A DNA stretch of 64,000 nt from contig NZ_CP060084.1 of NCBI RefSeq assembly GCF_014211975.1, positions 372,001 through 436,000 of the forward strand, in the 5' to 3' direction. The position numbers and the translations under genes were made by a program. A model generated the notes under the pieces. That model did not search any database and was not told where the DNA came from. It saw only the letters and a program-made list of their open reading frames with translations. Shown one piece after another: positions 16,392 to 24,150 of this stretch (position 1 is its first letter; every line of letters begins with the position of its first letter). The DNA is from Teredinibacter haidensis. Lineage in GTDB: Bacteria > Pseudomonadota > Gammaproteobacteria > Pseudomonadales > Cellvibrionaceae.

Positions 16392-17471
16392 ATGGATATG
16401 TTTACTAAAATTTCGCGATCTGCAGGGAATATGAAACAGTTGGCTCAAACCCGGTGGCAGGATTTTAAGTCCGACTTAGAAGAATCGAATCGCTGGTTTC
16501 GTCTAGTTGCGATTGGCATAGTTGTTTATTTGCTTCTAGCGATGGTTGTCGGTATTTACTGGAGTGTTGAGCCCGATTTTTTTGATGTGAATGCGGCGGT
16601 AAAAAAAGAGGCTCCTCAATTACAAGAGCGTTTTGTGACGGGAGCGACAACGACTGCCGCACTAATTACGGTTATCGATACACTAATGGATAAGTCGGGA
16701 GGCTATTTGTCTAACGATATCGCGCCGCCGGGTGCGTGGCTGGATAATATTCCCAACTGGGAATATGGTGTCCTTATTCAGGTGCGAGATTTTACCAAAG
16801 CTATGCGCGAAGCGTTTAGTCGTTCTCAATCCCAATCTACAGAAGATAAAGATTTGTCTTTAGCCGAGCCGCGATTTAACTTTGATAATCGCAGTTGGTT
16901 GTTACCTCCCACCGAAAAAGAGTACAGAGAGGGCGTTAAGTACTTGCGTTCCTATCTGCAGAGATTGACCGATGAACAGCAGTCCAATGCGCAATTCTAT
17001 ACACGTGCGGACAATATTAATTACTGGTTAAGCACCGTAGAAACTCGTCTTGGCAGCTTGTCTCAGCGTTTGAGCGCAAGTGTCGGCCAGCGTCGCCTGA
17101 ATACGGATTTGGCCGGCACTGCTGGCGCAAACCAATCCACATCCGCGCCATCGGAAATAGAAATAAAGACCAGTTGGTTCGAGATTGACGATGTGTTTTA
17201 TGAAGCGCGCGGCAGCGCTTGGGCGCTGATCCATTTGCTCAAAGCGATTGAAACGGATTTTGCAGATGTGCTGGAAAAGAAAAATGCTCGTGTTAGCATG
17301 CAGCAAATAATTCGTGAGCTGGAGGGCACTCAGGAAACCGTCTATAGTCCGATGATTCTTAATGGTAGCGGCTTTGGGGTGTTGGCCAATCACTCGCTGG
17401 TGATGGCCAATTATATTTCCAGAGCTAACGCTGCTATCATTGATTTGCGGGATTTACTCTCTCGCGGCTAG
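16392..17471 (+). CDS. DUF2333 family membrane protein
   Basis: Protein of 359 residues with one membrane helix near the N-terminus (LVAIGIVVYLLLAMVVGIYW, about 37-57) and a long, mainly helical part probably on the periplasmic side. The sequence fits the gammaproteobacterial DUF2333 family: PPGAWLDNIPNWEYGVL, SWLLPPTEKEYREG, DDVFYEARGSAWALIHLLKAI. The function is unknown. It starts 12 bp after the copper chaperone gene and converges on the adenosine kinase gene with 8 bp between, where a short GCGGC/GCCGC hairpin lies (17464-17477). Confidence 0.82.
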   Translation: MDMFTKISRSAGNMKQLAQTRWQDFKSDLEESNRWFRLVAIGIVVYLLLAMVVGIYWSVEPDFFDVNAAVKKEAPQLQERFVTGATTTAALITVIDTLMDKSGGYLSNDIAPPGAWLDNIPNWEYGVLIQVRDFTKAMREAFSRSQSQSTEDKDLSLAEPRFNFDNRSWLLPPTEKEYREGVKYLRSYLQRLTDEQQSNAQFYTRADNINYWLSTVETRLGSLSQRLSASVGQRRLNTDLAGTAGANQSTSAPSEIEIKTSWFEIDDVFYEARGSAWALIHLLKAIETDFADVLEKKNARVSMQQIIRELEGTQETVYSPMILNGSGFGVLANHSLVMANYISRANAAIIDLRDLLSRG

Positions 17472-17479
17472 TGCCGCAA

Positions 17480-18472
17480 TCAATCGTTTTTAAGCAGGTC
17501 GTCGTACTGTTCGGGCGAAAGTCTGGGCCCGAATTGCGATACTACCTTTGCCGCGGCCCTATTGGCCAGAGTACCTGCGCTGGCGAAATCCATTCCACGG
17601 CTGATACCAAATAAAAAAGCTCCGGCGAACATGTCTCCAGCGCCGTTAGTGTCGACCCGCTCTGCCGGATAGGGCGAGATTTCAATGGTTTGCTCTCCAT
17701 CGAAAAGCAAAGCGCCATGTCTACCTAGCGTGATAGCGAAGGTTTTTGCGTATTGTTTTAACGCTTCTGCAGCAGCTTCAATTGAGCCAGTTTTAGTAAA
17801 GTTGATTGCTTCATCCTGATTGCAGAATATGATATCCACGCCGGAACCAACCATCTCTAACAACCCATCGTGGAAGAAGTTGACGATAGCTGGATCCGAC
17901 AAGCTGAGAGCGGTTTTAACCTTATGCTCCTCTGCCAGCTGTCTAAGTTTGACGGCTGCCGGCCGTCCTGTTTCAGAGGTCACCAGATAACCCTCAATAT
18001 AGGCGTAGCGAGATTTTACTAAAGCATCGACGTCGATATCGTCGATAGAAATGTGTTCGCTGGTGCCCAAAAAGGTATTCATGGTGCGCTCGGCATCGGG
18101 GGTGATCATCACTAGGCATTTACCGGTAATACCGTTACAGGAGCCGTTGCGGTTGTGGTAGTCAACGCCCGCAGCGGAGAGATCTTCCAGATAGAAAATG
18201 CCATTGTCGTCACTAGCTACACGACAACTATAAAAATTACGGGCTCCAAAGTAGCTTGCCGCAATAATACTGTTCGCTGCCGAGCCACCGCTGGCACGGT
18301 TTGAGGCAACAATGTGGGCTGATAGGGCATCGATTAGCTGGTGTTGGCGGGGTTCATCCACGAGCGTCATTACGCCTTTTTCGATTTCTAGTTCAGCTAG
18401 GTCGGTGTCGGTTACCTCTATTTCGGTATCCACCAAGGCCGCGCCAATGCCATAAATATCGTAATCACTCAT
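17480..18472 (-). CDS. Adenosine kinase, PfkB family
   Basis: Phosphorylates adenosine, or possibly a related nucleoside, in the cytoplasm. It has 330 residues. The first PfkB signature is in NRASGGSAANSIIAASYFGA, and the second, DTNGAGDMFAGAFLFG, contains the catalytic Asp. The ISIDDIDVDALVKSRYAYIEGY region matches bacterial adenosine kinase-type proteins. It is divergent from the DUF1631 gene and probably a single-gene unit. The exact substrate is inferred. Confidence 0.85.
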   Translation of the reverse strand: MSDYDIYGIGAALVDTEIEVTDTDLAELEIEKGVMTLVDEPRQHQLIDALSAHIVASNRASGGSAANSIIAASYFGARNFYSCRVASDDNGIFYLEDLSAAGVDYHNRNGSCNGITGKCLVMITPDAERTMNTFLGTSEHISIDDIDVDALVKSRYAYIEGYLVTSETGRPAAVKLRQLAEEHKVKTALSLSDPAIVNFFHDGLLEMVGSGVDIIFCNQDEAINFTKTGSIEAAAEALKQYAKTFAITLGRHGALLFDGEQTIEISPYPAERVDTNGAGDMFAGAFLFGISRGMDFASAGTLANRAAAKVVSQFGPRLSPEQYDDLLKND

Positions 18473-18847
18473 TATTGCTCTCCAATTTAATAAGAGGGGA
18501 TTATAGCGGTTGATAATGAGAGGTACAGTTCTGGCAGTGTTGGTTACTCAGCAAGAAACATAAGAAATTGTATCCGTATGGCGCTAAAGGCATTCTTTTT
18601 GCGTCATTTTTGTGGATAATGTGAGCGGTGTCTATGATTTAGACATTCTAAGTTTGTTACGGAAGTAGAAAACCACTTTGTTGGCTGATCTAAGCGGCTA
18701 TAGTTGAGAGAGGCTTCTTTTAGGATTGAGGGAAGCTTTTGAATGAAAAGATCCCGGCTGATGGTTTATTATAATCGGGATTTTGCCGCCAGATAGCTAC
18801 TGAAGCTGACCGAAACGAATGTTTTTGGGGATAAAACCAGGGGAACT
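18473..18847. other. Divergent intergenic region
   Basis: This 375-bp stretch between the adenosine kinase and DUF1631 genes has no gene and should hold both promoters. TATAAT (18770-18775) is a good -10 facing the DUF1631 gene, but no matching -35 is visible at 16-18 bases. ATCCCG and CGGGAT around 18751-18780 could pair across that -10. I see no other defined signal. Confidence 0.35.
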
Positions 18848-21139
18848 ATGTCAAGACTGATTCGTGGCGATGACGATAAGAGCGCCAGCGCCGATGACGA
18901 TCATGCACCATTACTGTTGCCGCTTTCTAACGCAGCGGTTGTGTCGCACCTCAAAGCCTGCCAAGGCTTGGCTGCGAGCCATTCCCAGGATGCTTTTCGT
19001 GAGTATCTTAAGGTCTTGGATGATGCGCTTACTATTGAGATTGAGGGGGCAAAATCCAACCAGGAAGCTAGCGAGTTGCAGGAGGTTCAGCGGCTGTTCC
19101 GCTTAAATCGGGAAGAGTTGGAGCGCTATTTTTGTGGTTATCTCTCCGAAGGTTTTGTGAAGTTCAAAAAACGCGAATTACAGACTTCTGTTGGTGGTGT
19201 TGGTGAAGGCGATACCTTATCTTTGGTCGATAATGAAGACCTGGAAGAGACGATTGCGATTTCCTCTATTGCCCAGCGAGCAGACTCTTTTTTTGCTGAG
19301 CCTCTATGGGCTCTGAACCAGCGGTTTGCGGTATTGAATGGCGGTGAGCATGTGACAGAGGCGAGCAATCCTGCATCGCCAATACAGTTTTGCGAGTCTT
19401 TGCGTAAAGCGTTGAGGTTACTTTCACTCGATCCCAGCGTTAAGCAGTTGGCTTACCGGGTATACGATGATCAGCTGATCAAAACTATTCAGGATATCAG
19501 TGAGGACATTAACCGTTACCTGAAACAGGAAGGGGTTTTACCGCACTTAAAGTACAGTGCTCCCAGTGGGCATGCGCCTGCGTCCAGCTTAAGGCGGGAA
19601 GATGATGGCGTTTCACAGGAAGCGTCGTTTGATGGTGCGGGTGGTTCAGCGCTCCCCGATCCGAATCTTCCTCCAGAAGAGTACCAAAGCAGTTTATTAC
19701 ACGCGATTCGTGGCTTACAGAATCAGCTTGTTCCTAGTGCCAGTGCCAGTGCCAGTGCCAGTGCCGGTGGAAGCCTACCGCCTGGTGGCGTTATGGTTTC
19801 GCCTGATGATTTACTTGGCGCTTTGCGGGCATTGCAAGTGCCTGGCGCGGAGGCCAATCTCGGCAGGCAGGGGCAAGTCGTTCCTCTGGACGTGTCGGAA
19901 ATTGTTGACCGATTACATGCGCAGCTAAAATCGGAAGAAAAAGATGGTGCCGTCGACAAGAGTGACATGCAAACCATCGATTTAGTGGGGATGTTGTTCG
20001 AGTATATGCTCAACGACGAAAACCTGCCCAACTCCATTAAAGCGTTGCTGAGTTATCTGCATACGCCTTTCCTGAAAATCGCTTTTATTGATCCTGGTTT
20101 TTTTGAGCAGGCCGAACATCCTGCGCGGGTCTTGTTAAACAGTCTCGCTGAAGCTGGAGCGCGCTGGGTTAGTGATGACGGTAGTGCTCAGTACGACATG
20201 TACAGCAAGATTAAAGATATTGTCGATCGCATATTGCAGGAGTTTGATAACGACGTAAAAATTATTACCGAGCTGTTGCTTGAATTCAGTAGCTACACTA
20301 AAAATATTATTCGTCGCCAGGAATTAATGGAAAAACGTGCAACAGAAAAAGCACAGGGCGAAGAAAAACTGCGCGAAGTGAAATTGAAGGTGAACGATGA
20401 GGTTCGCAGCCGAACAGAAGATCGGGAATTGCCCTCTGCCGTATTACTCTTTTTGCTGCAACCCTGGTCGGACTATCTGAGCTTTGCCCTTTTGCGTTAT
20501 GGAGATAAGTCCGATCGATGGGGCAAGGCTCTGGCCATTGTTGATGATGTTTTATGGTGTGTAGAGCCCAAGGAAAGCGCCGCAGATAAAACCCGTCAGC
20601 TAGAAATTCACGATGACCTTATCGCGGCCATTGAGGCTGGATTCGAAACGATCGGTTACGATCAGCTCAAAGGTAATAAATTGGTAGATGCGTTGTCGGC
20701 GCTGATAAAGCTGGCGATGCAGAGTAAGAAAGCCGAGCCAGCACCAGCGCCAATGCGCGATAAGCTGGAGCGCATTGCAGCGGAAAAAGCGGGAACCAAA
20801 GAGCTGCGTCAGGAAGACTGTTCGCCGGAAGAAGCGCAGATGGTAGAAAGCCTGAAAATGATCGAATTTGGAACTTGGTTCGAATTTGAGGGCGGCAAAC
20901 GCTTGAAAGTGGCTTGGTACAACGCGCGAACCTCCCACTACATGTTGGTTGATCAGATGGGTAAGCGTGTTGATATGCTCTCTGGTTTAAGCTTGGCCAG
21001 GCAAATGATCAGTGGTAAAGCTAAAATTATTTCTGGCAGCTCAAAGCCTTTCTTCGAACGCGCGCTGGAAAATATTTTCCAAAAGCTCAACGAAAAAGCC
21101 GAATCGATCAAGCCGGGAGAAGAGAATGTCGTCAGCTGA
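18848..21139 (+). CDS. DUF1631 family protein
   Basis: Protein of 763 residues with no signal peptide or membrane helix, so cytoplasmic. The C-terminal block (WFEFEGGKRLKVAWYNARTS, YMLVDQMGKRVDMLSGLSLA and beyond) is the recognisable part of the DUF1631 family and resembles a PilZ-like beta fold. The centre (about 295-310) contains a Ser-Ala repeat encoded by five hexamers. Residues 500-540 are strongly charged and helical. The function is unknown. It overlaps the next PilZ-domain gene by 14 bp, which suggests translational coupling and a shared cyclic di-GMP-related role (inference). Confidence 0.85.
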   Translation: MSRLIRGDDDKSASADDDHAPLLLPLSNAAVVSHLKACQGLAASHSQDAFREYLKVLDDALTIEIEGAKSNQEASELQEVQRLFRLNREELERYFCGYLSEGFVKFKKRELQTSVGGVGEGDTLSLVDNEDLEETIAISSIAQRADSFFAEPLWALNQRFAVLNGGEHVTEASNPASPIQFCESLRKALRLLSLDPSVKQLAYRVYDDQLIKTIQDISEDINRYLKQEGVLPHLKYSAPSGHAPASSLRREDDGVSQEASFDGAGGSALPDPNLPPEEYQSSLLHAIRGLQNQLVPSASASASASAGGSLPPGGVMVSPDDLLGALRALQVPGAEANLGRQGQVVPLDVSEIVDRLHAQLKSEEKDGAVDKSDMQTIDLVGMLFEYMLNDENLPNSIKALLSYLHTPFLKIAFIDPGFFEQAEHPARVLLNSLAEAGARWVSDDGSAQYDMYSKIKDIVDRILQEFDNDVKIITELLLEFSSYTKNIIRRQELMEKRATEKAQGEEKLREVKLKVNDEVRSRTEDRELPSAVLLFLLQPWSDYLSFALLRYGDKSDRWGKALAIVDDVLWCVEPKESAADKTRQLEIHDDLIAAIEAGFETIGYDQLKGNKLVDALSALIKLAMQSKKAEPAPAPMRDKLERIAAEKAGTKELRQEDCSPEEAQMVESLKMIEFGTWFEFEGGKRLKVAWYNARTSHYMLVDQMGKRVDMLSGLSLARQMISGKAKIISGSSKPFFERALENIFQKLNEKAESIKPGEENVVS
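19736..19765 (+). repeat. Hexanucleotide repeat (AGTGCC)5 inside the DUF1631 gene
   Basis: Five exact tandem AGTGCC units encode alternating Ser and Ala in a low-complexity linker. Because the unit is six bases, changes in copy number would alter linker length without breaking the frame. Confidence 0.9.
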
Positions 21140-21476
21140 GTCGAATAAGCGTCGCCTTGCCCGGATTTCCATACAGCAGACCGTTATTGTGCGAGATCTA
21201 ATGCGTGAGGTTGAGGTTGGGCGTATTGTGAATGTTCACGAAGAAGGCTTTATGTTGTTGAGTGAGGGAGGCTTGAAAGAAAATTGCCTGTATCAGCTGC
21301 AATTTAAACTATCCAAGCCTATCGATGCTGTTTCTGAGATTAGTGTTGGTGCTGAGTGCCTTTGGATCAACGAAACGGTTGGCGATGATCGCAACTGGGC
21401 CGGTTTCCATATTATTGACCTATCCTGTCGGGACGTTGCATTAATCGCCAAGCTTAAATCTCAAATCGACAGTTAG
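21126..21476 (+). CDS. PilZ-domain protein
   Basis: Small cytoplasmic protein of 116 residues. The chosen ATG (21126) has GGGAGAAG before it and lies inside the end of the DUF1631 gene; a longer frame starting at 21012 is unlikely. The PilZ RxxxR motif is visible as R9-R13 (KRRLARISI). The second motif (D/N-x-S-x-x-G) is present as N36-V-H-E-E-G41, with His in place of Ser, so cyclic di-GMP binding may be altered. Its 3' end overlaps hemL on the other strand by 4 bp. Confidence 0.85.
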   Translation: MSSAESNKRRLARISIQQTVIVRDLMREVEVGRIVNVHEEGFMLLSEGGLKENCLYQLQFKLSKPIDAVSEISVGAECLWINETVGDDRNWAGFHIIDLSCRDVALIAKLKSQIDS

Positions 21477-22753
21477 AGTGTTGCGAATACTTTTTTCGCG
21501 GCGTTTAAGGTTTGCTCTATATCGCTGTCGCTATGAGCCGCAGACATAAAGGCCGCTTCGTAAGAAGCGGGCGCTAGGTAAACCCCCTCATTTAACATGC
21601 CGTGGAAAAAGCGATTAAACCTTTCGTTATTGCAGTTCATCACTTGCTGGTAATTTGTTACCGACTCCTCTTCCGTAAAAAAGCCTCCCCACATTGTGCC
21701 GACATGGTTGGTTGTAAAAGGGATGCCAGCTTTTTTGGCAATGGCCTTCAAACCAGTTACTAGCGTTTCTGTCTTATCGAACAGAGGCTGATAAAACCCG
21801 GGGATAGCAATTTTCTGTAGGGTTTTTAAGCCCGCAGCCATAGCCACGGGGTTTCCTGACAGCGTGCCCGCTTGGTATACGGGGCCGACCGGCGCAATAT
21901 AGTTCATAATCTCCTCACTCCCACCAAAAGCGCCTACTGGCATTCCGCCTCCCATTACTTTTCCAAGGGTGGTGATATCGGGTTGAACATTATAGTAGCC
22001 TTGGGCGCCGGTTAGACCGAGGCGAAAACCGGTCATTACTTCATCCAGAATTAATTGAGCACCGCTGGCAGTACACTGTTCGCGCAAGCATTCCAAGAAC
22101 CCTGGTTGTGGCGGTATACAGTTCATGTTGCCGGCAACGGGCTCGACGATAACGCAGGCAATCTCATTTCCCAGTTTGGTAAAAGTTTGCTTAACCTGTT
22201 CAATGTCGTTGTAGTTGAGCGTAATGGTGTGTTCCGCTAGGCAGGCGGGAACACCAGGCGAGCTGGGAACGCCCAGAGTCAGTGCGCCACTGCCTGCTTT
22301 GATAAGTAGAGAGTCTGAATGGCCGTGGTAGCAGCCTTCGAATTTAATGATTTTATCGCGTCCGGTAAAACCTCTTGCCAGTCGAATCGCGCTCATGGTT
22401 GCTTCGGTGCCGGAGCTGACAAAGCGCACTTTGTCCATGCCGGGCATAGTTGTGCATAGCATTTCGGCCAGTTCTGTTTCAATTTCTGTGGGAGCGCCGA
22501 AACTCAAGCCGTGTTGCAACTTCTCGGTTACGGCTGCCAGAACCTCGTCATCGGCATGGCCCAGAATCATGGGGCCCCATGAGAGCACGTAATCGATATA
22601 GCGTTTATCGTTAATATCGTAAAGATAGGCGCCCTTGGCTCTTTGTATAAAAACGGGCTCGCCACCGACGGCTTTGAAGGCACGGACAGGTGAGTTTACT
22701 CCACCAGGAATAGTTTTTTGTGCGCGTGCAAATGCAGAGGTCTTCTCGCTCAT
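21473..22753 (-). CDS. hemL: Glutamate-1-semialdehyde 2,1-aminomutase
   Basis: PLP enzyme that makes 5-aminolevulinate in the C5 route to haem. It has 426 residues. Signatures are PGGVNSPVRAFKAVGG at the start, the substrate-binding GTEATMSAIRLARGFTGRDK, LILDEVMTGFRL, and the PLP lysine in TTLGKVMGGGMPVGAFGG. It is full length, with a 48-bp gap before the ThiD-like gene on the same strand. Confidence 0.97.
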   Translation of the reverse strand: MSEKTSAFARAQKTIPGGVNSPVRAFKAVGGEPVFIQRAKGAYLYDINDKRYIDYVLSWGPMILGHADDEVLAAVTEKLQHGLSFGAPTEIETELAEMLCTTMPGMDKVRFVSSGTEATMSAIRLARGFTGRDKIIKFEGCYHGHSDSLLIKAGSGALTLGVPSSPGVPACLAEHTITLNYNDIEQVKQTFTKLGNEIACVIVEPVAGNMNCIPPQPGFLECLREQCTASGAQLILDEVMTGFRLGLTGAQGYYNVQPDITTLGKVMGGGMPVGAFGGSEEIMNYIAPVGPVYQAGTLSGNPVAMAAGLKTLQKIAIPGFYQPLFDKTETLVTGLKAIAKKAGIPFTTNHVGTMWGGFFTEEESVTNYQQVMNCNNERFNRFFHGMLNEGVYLAPASYEAAFMSAAHSDSDIEQTLNAAKKVFATL

Positions 22754-22801
22754 AGGGCTCTCTTTTTTGGGGTGAGGAAAGTAATTGATACTGTGGGGCT
22801 G

Positions 22802-23644
22802 TCAGTGGTTTTTTTTGGCCGAAGGTAAATCCTGCGGGGATTCTATATTTTTGTCAGCCCAAAAAAAACGGTGAGGTGTGCGTGTACCATAGCCAAGCTC
22901 TCGTGAGGCGCGCATGGTTTGCCAGGTAAAGTCCTGGGCTTGGCCAATGGCCATTTTGGGCGTGCAGCCGTGGGTAAGGTAGGCGCAGGTGCTCATGCCC
23001 AGTGTGCTACTGGCTCCGTGGCAGGTCGGTGGTTCCTGCTCCCATTGGTAGTGCTGAATAAGGCCTTTTTGGTTAAAGCTGCTGTTCTGAAAGGTGGGGC
23101 GTTCATGCCCGGTACCGGTAATGAGTGTTAATTCGCAGCCGCTACTGGTGATGGCCTGTGCCGTTGTGGCCAGCGTATCGAGTTCGCGGGAGATTGAGCG
23201 AGCTTCCCACAGGGAAAAAATGCCTATATTTACTTGCGGAACGATAAGTGAGAAAAAGGCATCGGGGAAATCTTGTTGATCGTCATCGTCTCTATCCCAC
23301 AGCATTAGAGTGGGGTGGGCAACAACGGGTATCTCGGGGTAATCAAGAATAATGGTGTGCACGGCTTCGGCATTCGCCACCGAGCCCAGAAAGCCAATTT
23401 TGATGGCGGCAACGGCCATGTTTTCGAGCACGGATCGCGCTTGAGCAATGAGTAAGGTGGCATTTACTGGGGAGGAGTCTGTATCCGTGCCAGCGCCAGC
23501 TGCGGCCAGCGTTGTGGCAATGGGGGAACAATGGCAGCCTAGGCTGGCAGCAGTTTCAATGTCTGCTTGAAGGCCGCCAGATCCCGATGGGTCTAGCGCA
23601 CCCAGTGCGAGTATTACGGGAGGGTTAGCGTTACGTGGTGTCAT
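22802..23644 (-). CDS. ThiD-like kinase, catalytically divergent
   Basis: Protein of 280 residues of the hydroxymethylpyrimidine kinase (ThiD) type: LALGALDPSGSGGLQADIET at the start and AAIKIGFLGSVANAEAV match the family. Two usually conserved sites differ. The HGTGC phosphate-binding cysteine loop reads HGASST, and the lysine of the MKGGH segment is Thr in LITGTGH. Whether it still phosphorylates HMP is doubtful. It sits beside hemL, where Pseudomonas carries thiD and thiE; no thiE is present here. It could be a relic, a regulator or a kinase for another substrate. Confidence 0.75.
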   Translation of the reverse strand: MTPRNANPPVILALGALDPSGSGGLQADIETAASLGCHCSPIATTLAAAGAGTDTDSSPVNATLLIAQARSVLENMAVAAIKIGFLGSVANAEAVHTIILDYPEIPVVAHPTLMLWDRDDDDQQDFPDAFFSLIVPQVNIGIFSLWEARSISRELDTLATTAQAITSSGCELTLITGTGHERPTFQNSSFNQKGLIQHYQWEQEPPTCHGASSTLGMSTCAYLTHGCTPKMAIGQAQDFTWQTMRASRELGYGTRTPHRFFWADKNIESPQDLPSAKKNH

Positions 23645-23724
23645 TATTTGTAATTCGCTCGTCAGTGGCGGAATTCTAGCATAGGAGCAAGGTCATGCTG
23701 GATATTTTCGGCGCCATTTGGCTG

Positions 23725-24150
23725 TTACAGGGGTTGTTTTAAAACCACCAAAAAAACAGATGCCAGCAAGATTATCGTTGGAAACTCATTAAACCAACGG
23801 AAAAATACGTGGCTTTTCGTACATTGGTCGTTGCTAAGTTGGCGTAGGTAATAACCGCAAATATGGTGGTACACCACCAGCGTGAGAACCAGGGCCATCT
23901 TAATCCAGAACCAAGTACTGGACACATAATACTCCCATGCATAATGGACTGACCACAAACCAAAAATAATCGTGAGCCACAGGGAAGGTGTTCCTATACC
24001 CCTGTAGAGTTTGCGTTCCATCACTTTAAATTGATCCTTGATGGCTTGGTTATCGCTCATGGTGTGATAAACGAACAGCCGTGGCAAATAGAATAACATT
24101 GCAAACCAGCACACTACCGCGATAACGTGAATCGCCTTAACCCACAGCAT
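23725..24150 (-). CDS. hemJ: Protoporphyrinogen oxidase HemJ
   Basis: Membrane enzyme of late haem synthesis (UPF0093/CopD-related). It has 141 residues from the ATG at 24150, which is preceded by AGGAG; a longer frame adds 22 unconserved residues. The start MLWVKAIHVIAVVCWFAMLF followed by YLPRLFVYH is diagnostic, and further helices include WFWIKMALVLTLVVYHHI. About four membrane helices carry the conserved His residues. The gene begins inside the last 14 bp of the ClC gene. It shares haem synthesis with nearby hemL. Confidence 0.92.
   Translation of the reverse strand: MLWVKAIHVIAVVCWFAMLFYLPRLFVYHTMSDNQAIKDQFKVMERKLYRGIGTPSLWLTIIFGLWSVHYAWEYYVSSTWFWIKMALVLTLVVYHHICGYYLRQLSNDQCTKSHVFFRWFNEFPTIILLASVFLVVLKQPL

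Noticed and set aside
21012..21125. N-terminal extension of the PilZ protein
   Set aside because: It is an alternative reading of the DUF1631 gene end; the ATG at 21126 has a good ribosome site and gives a standard PilZ start.
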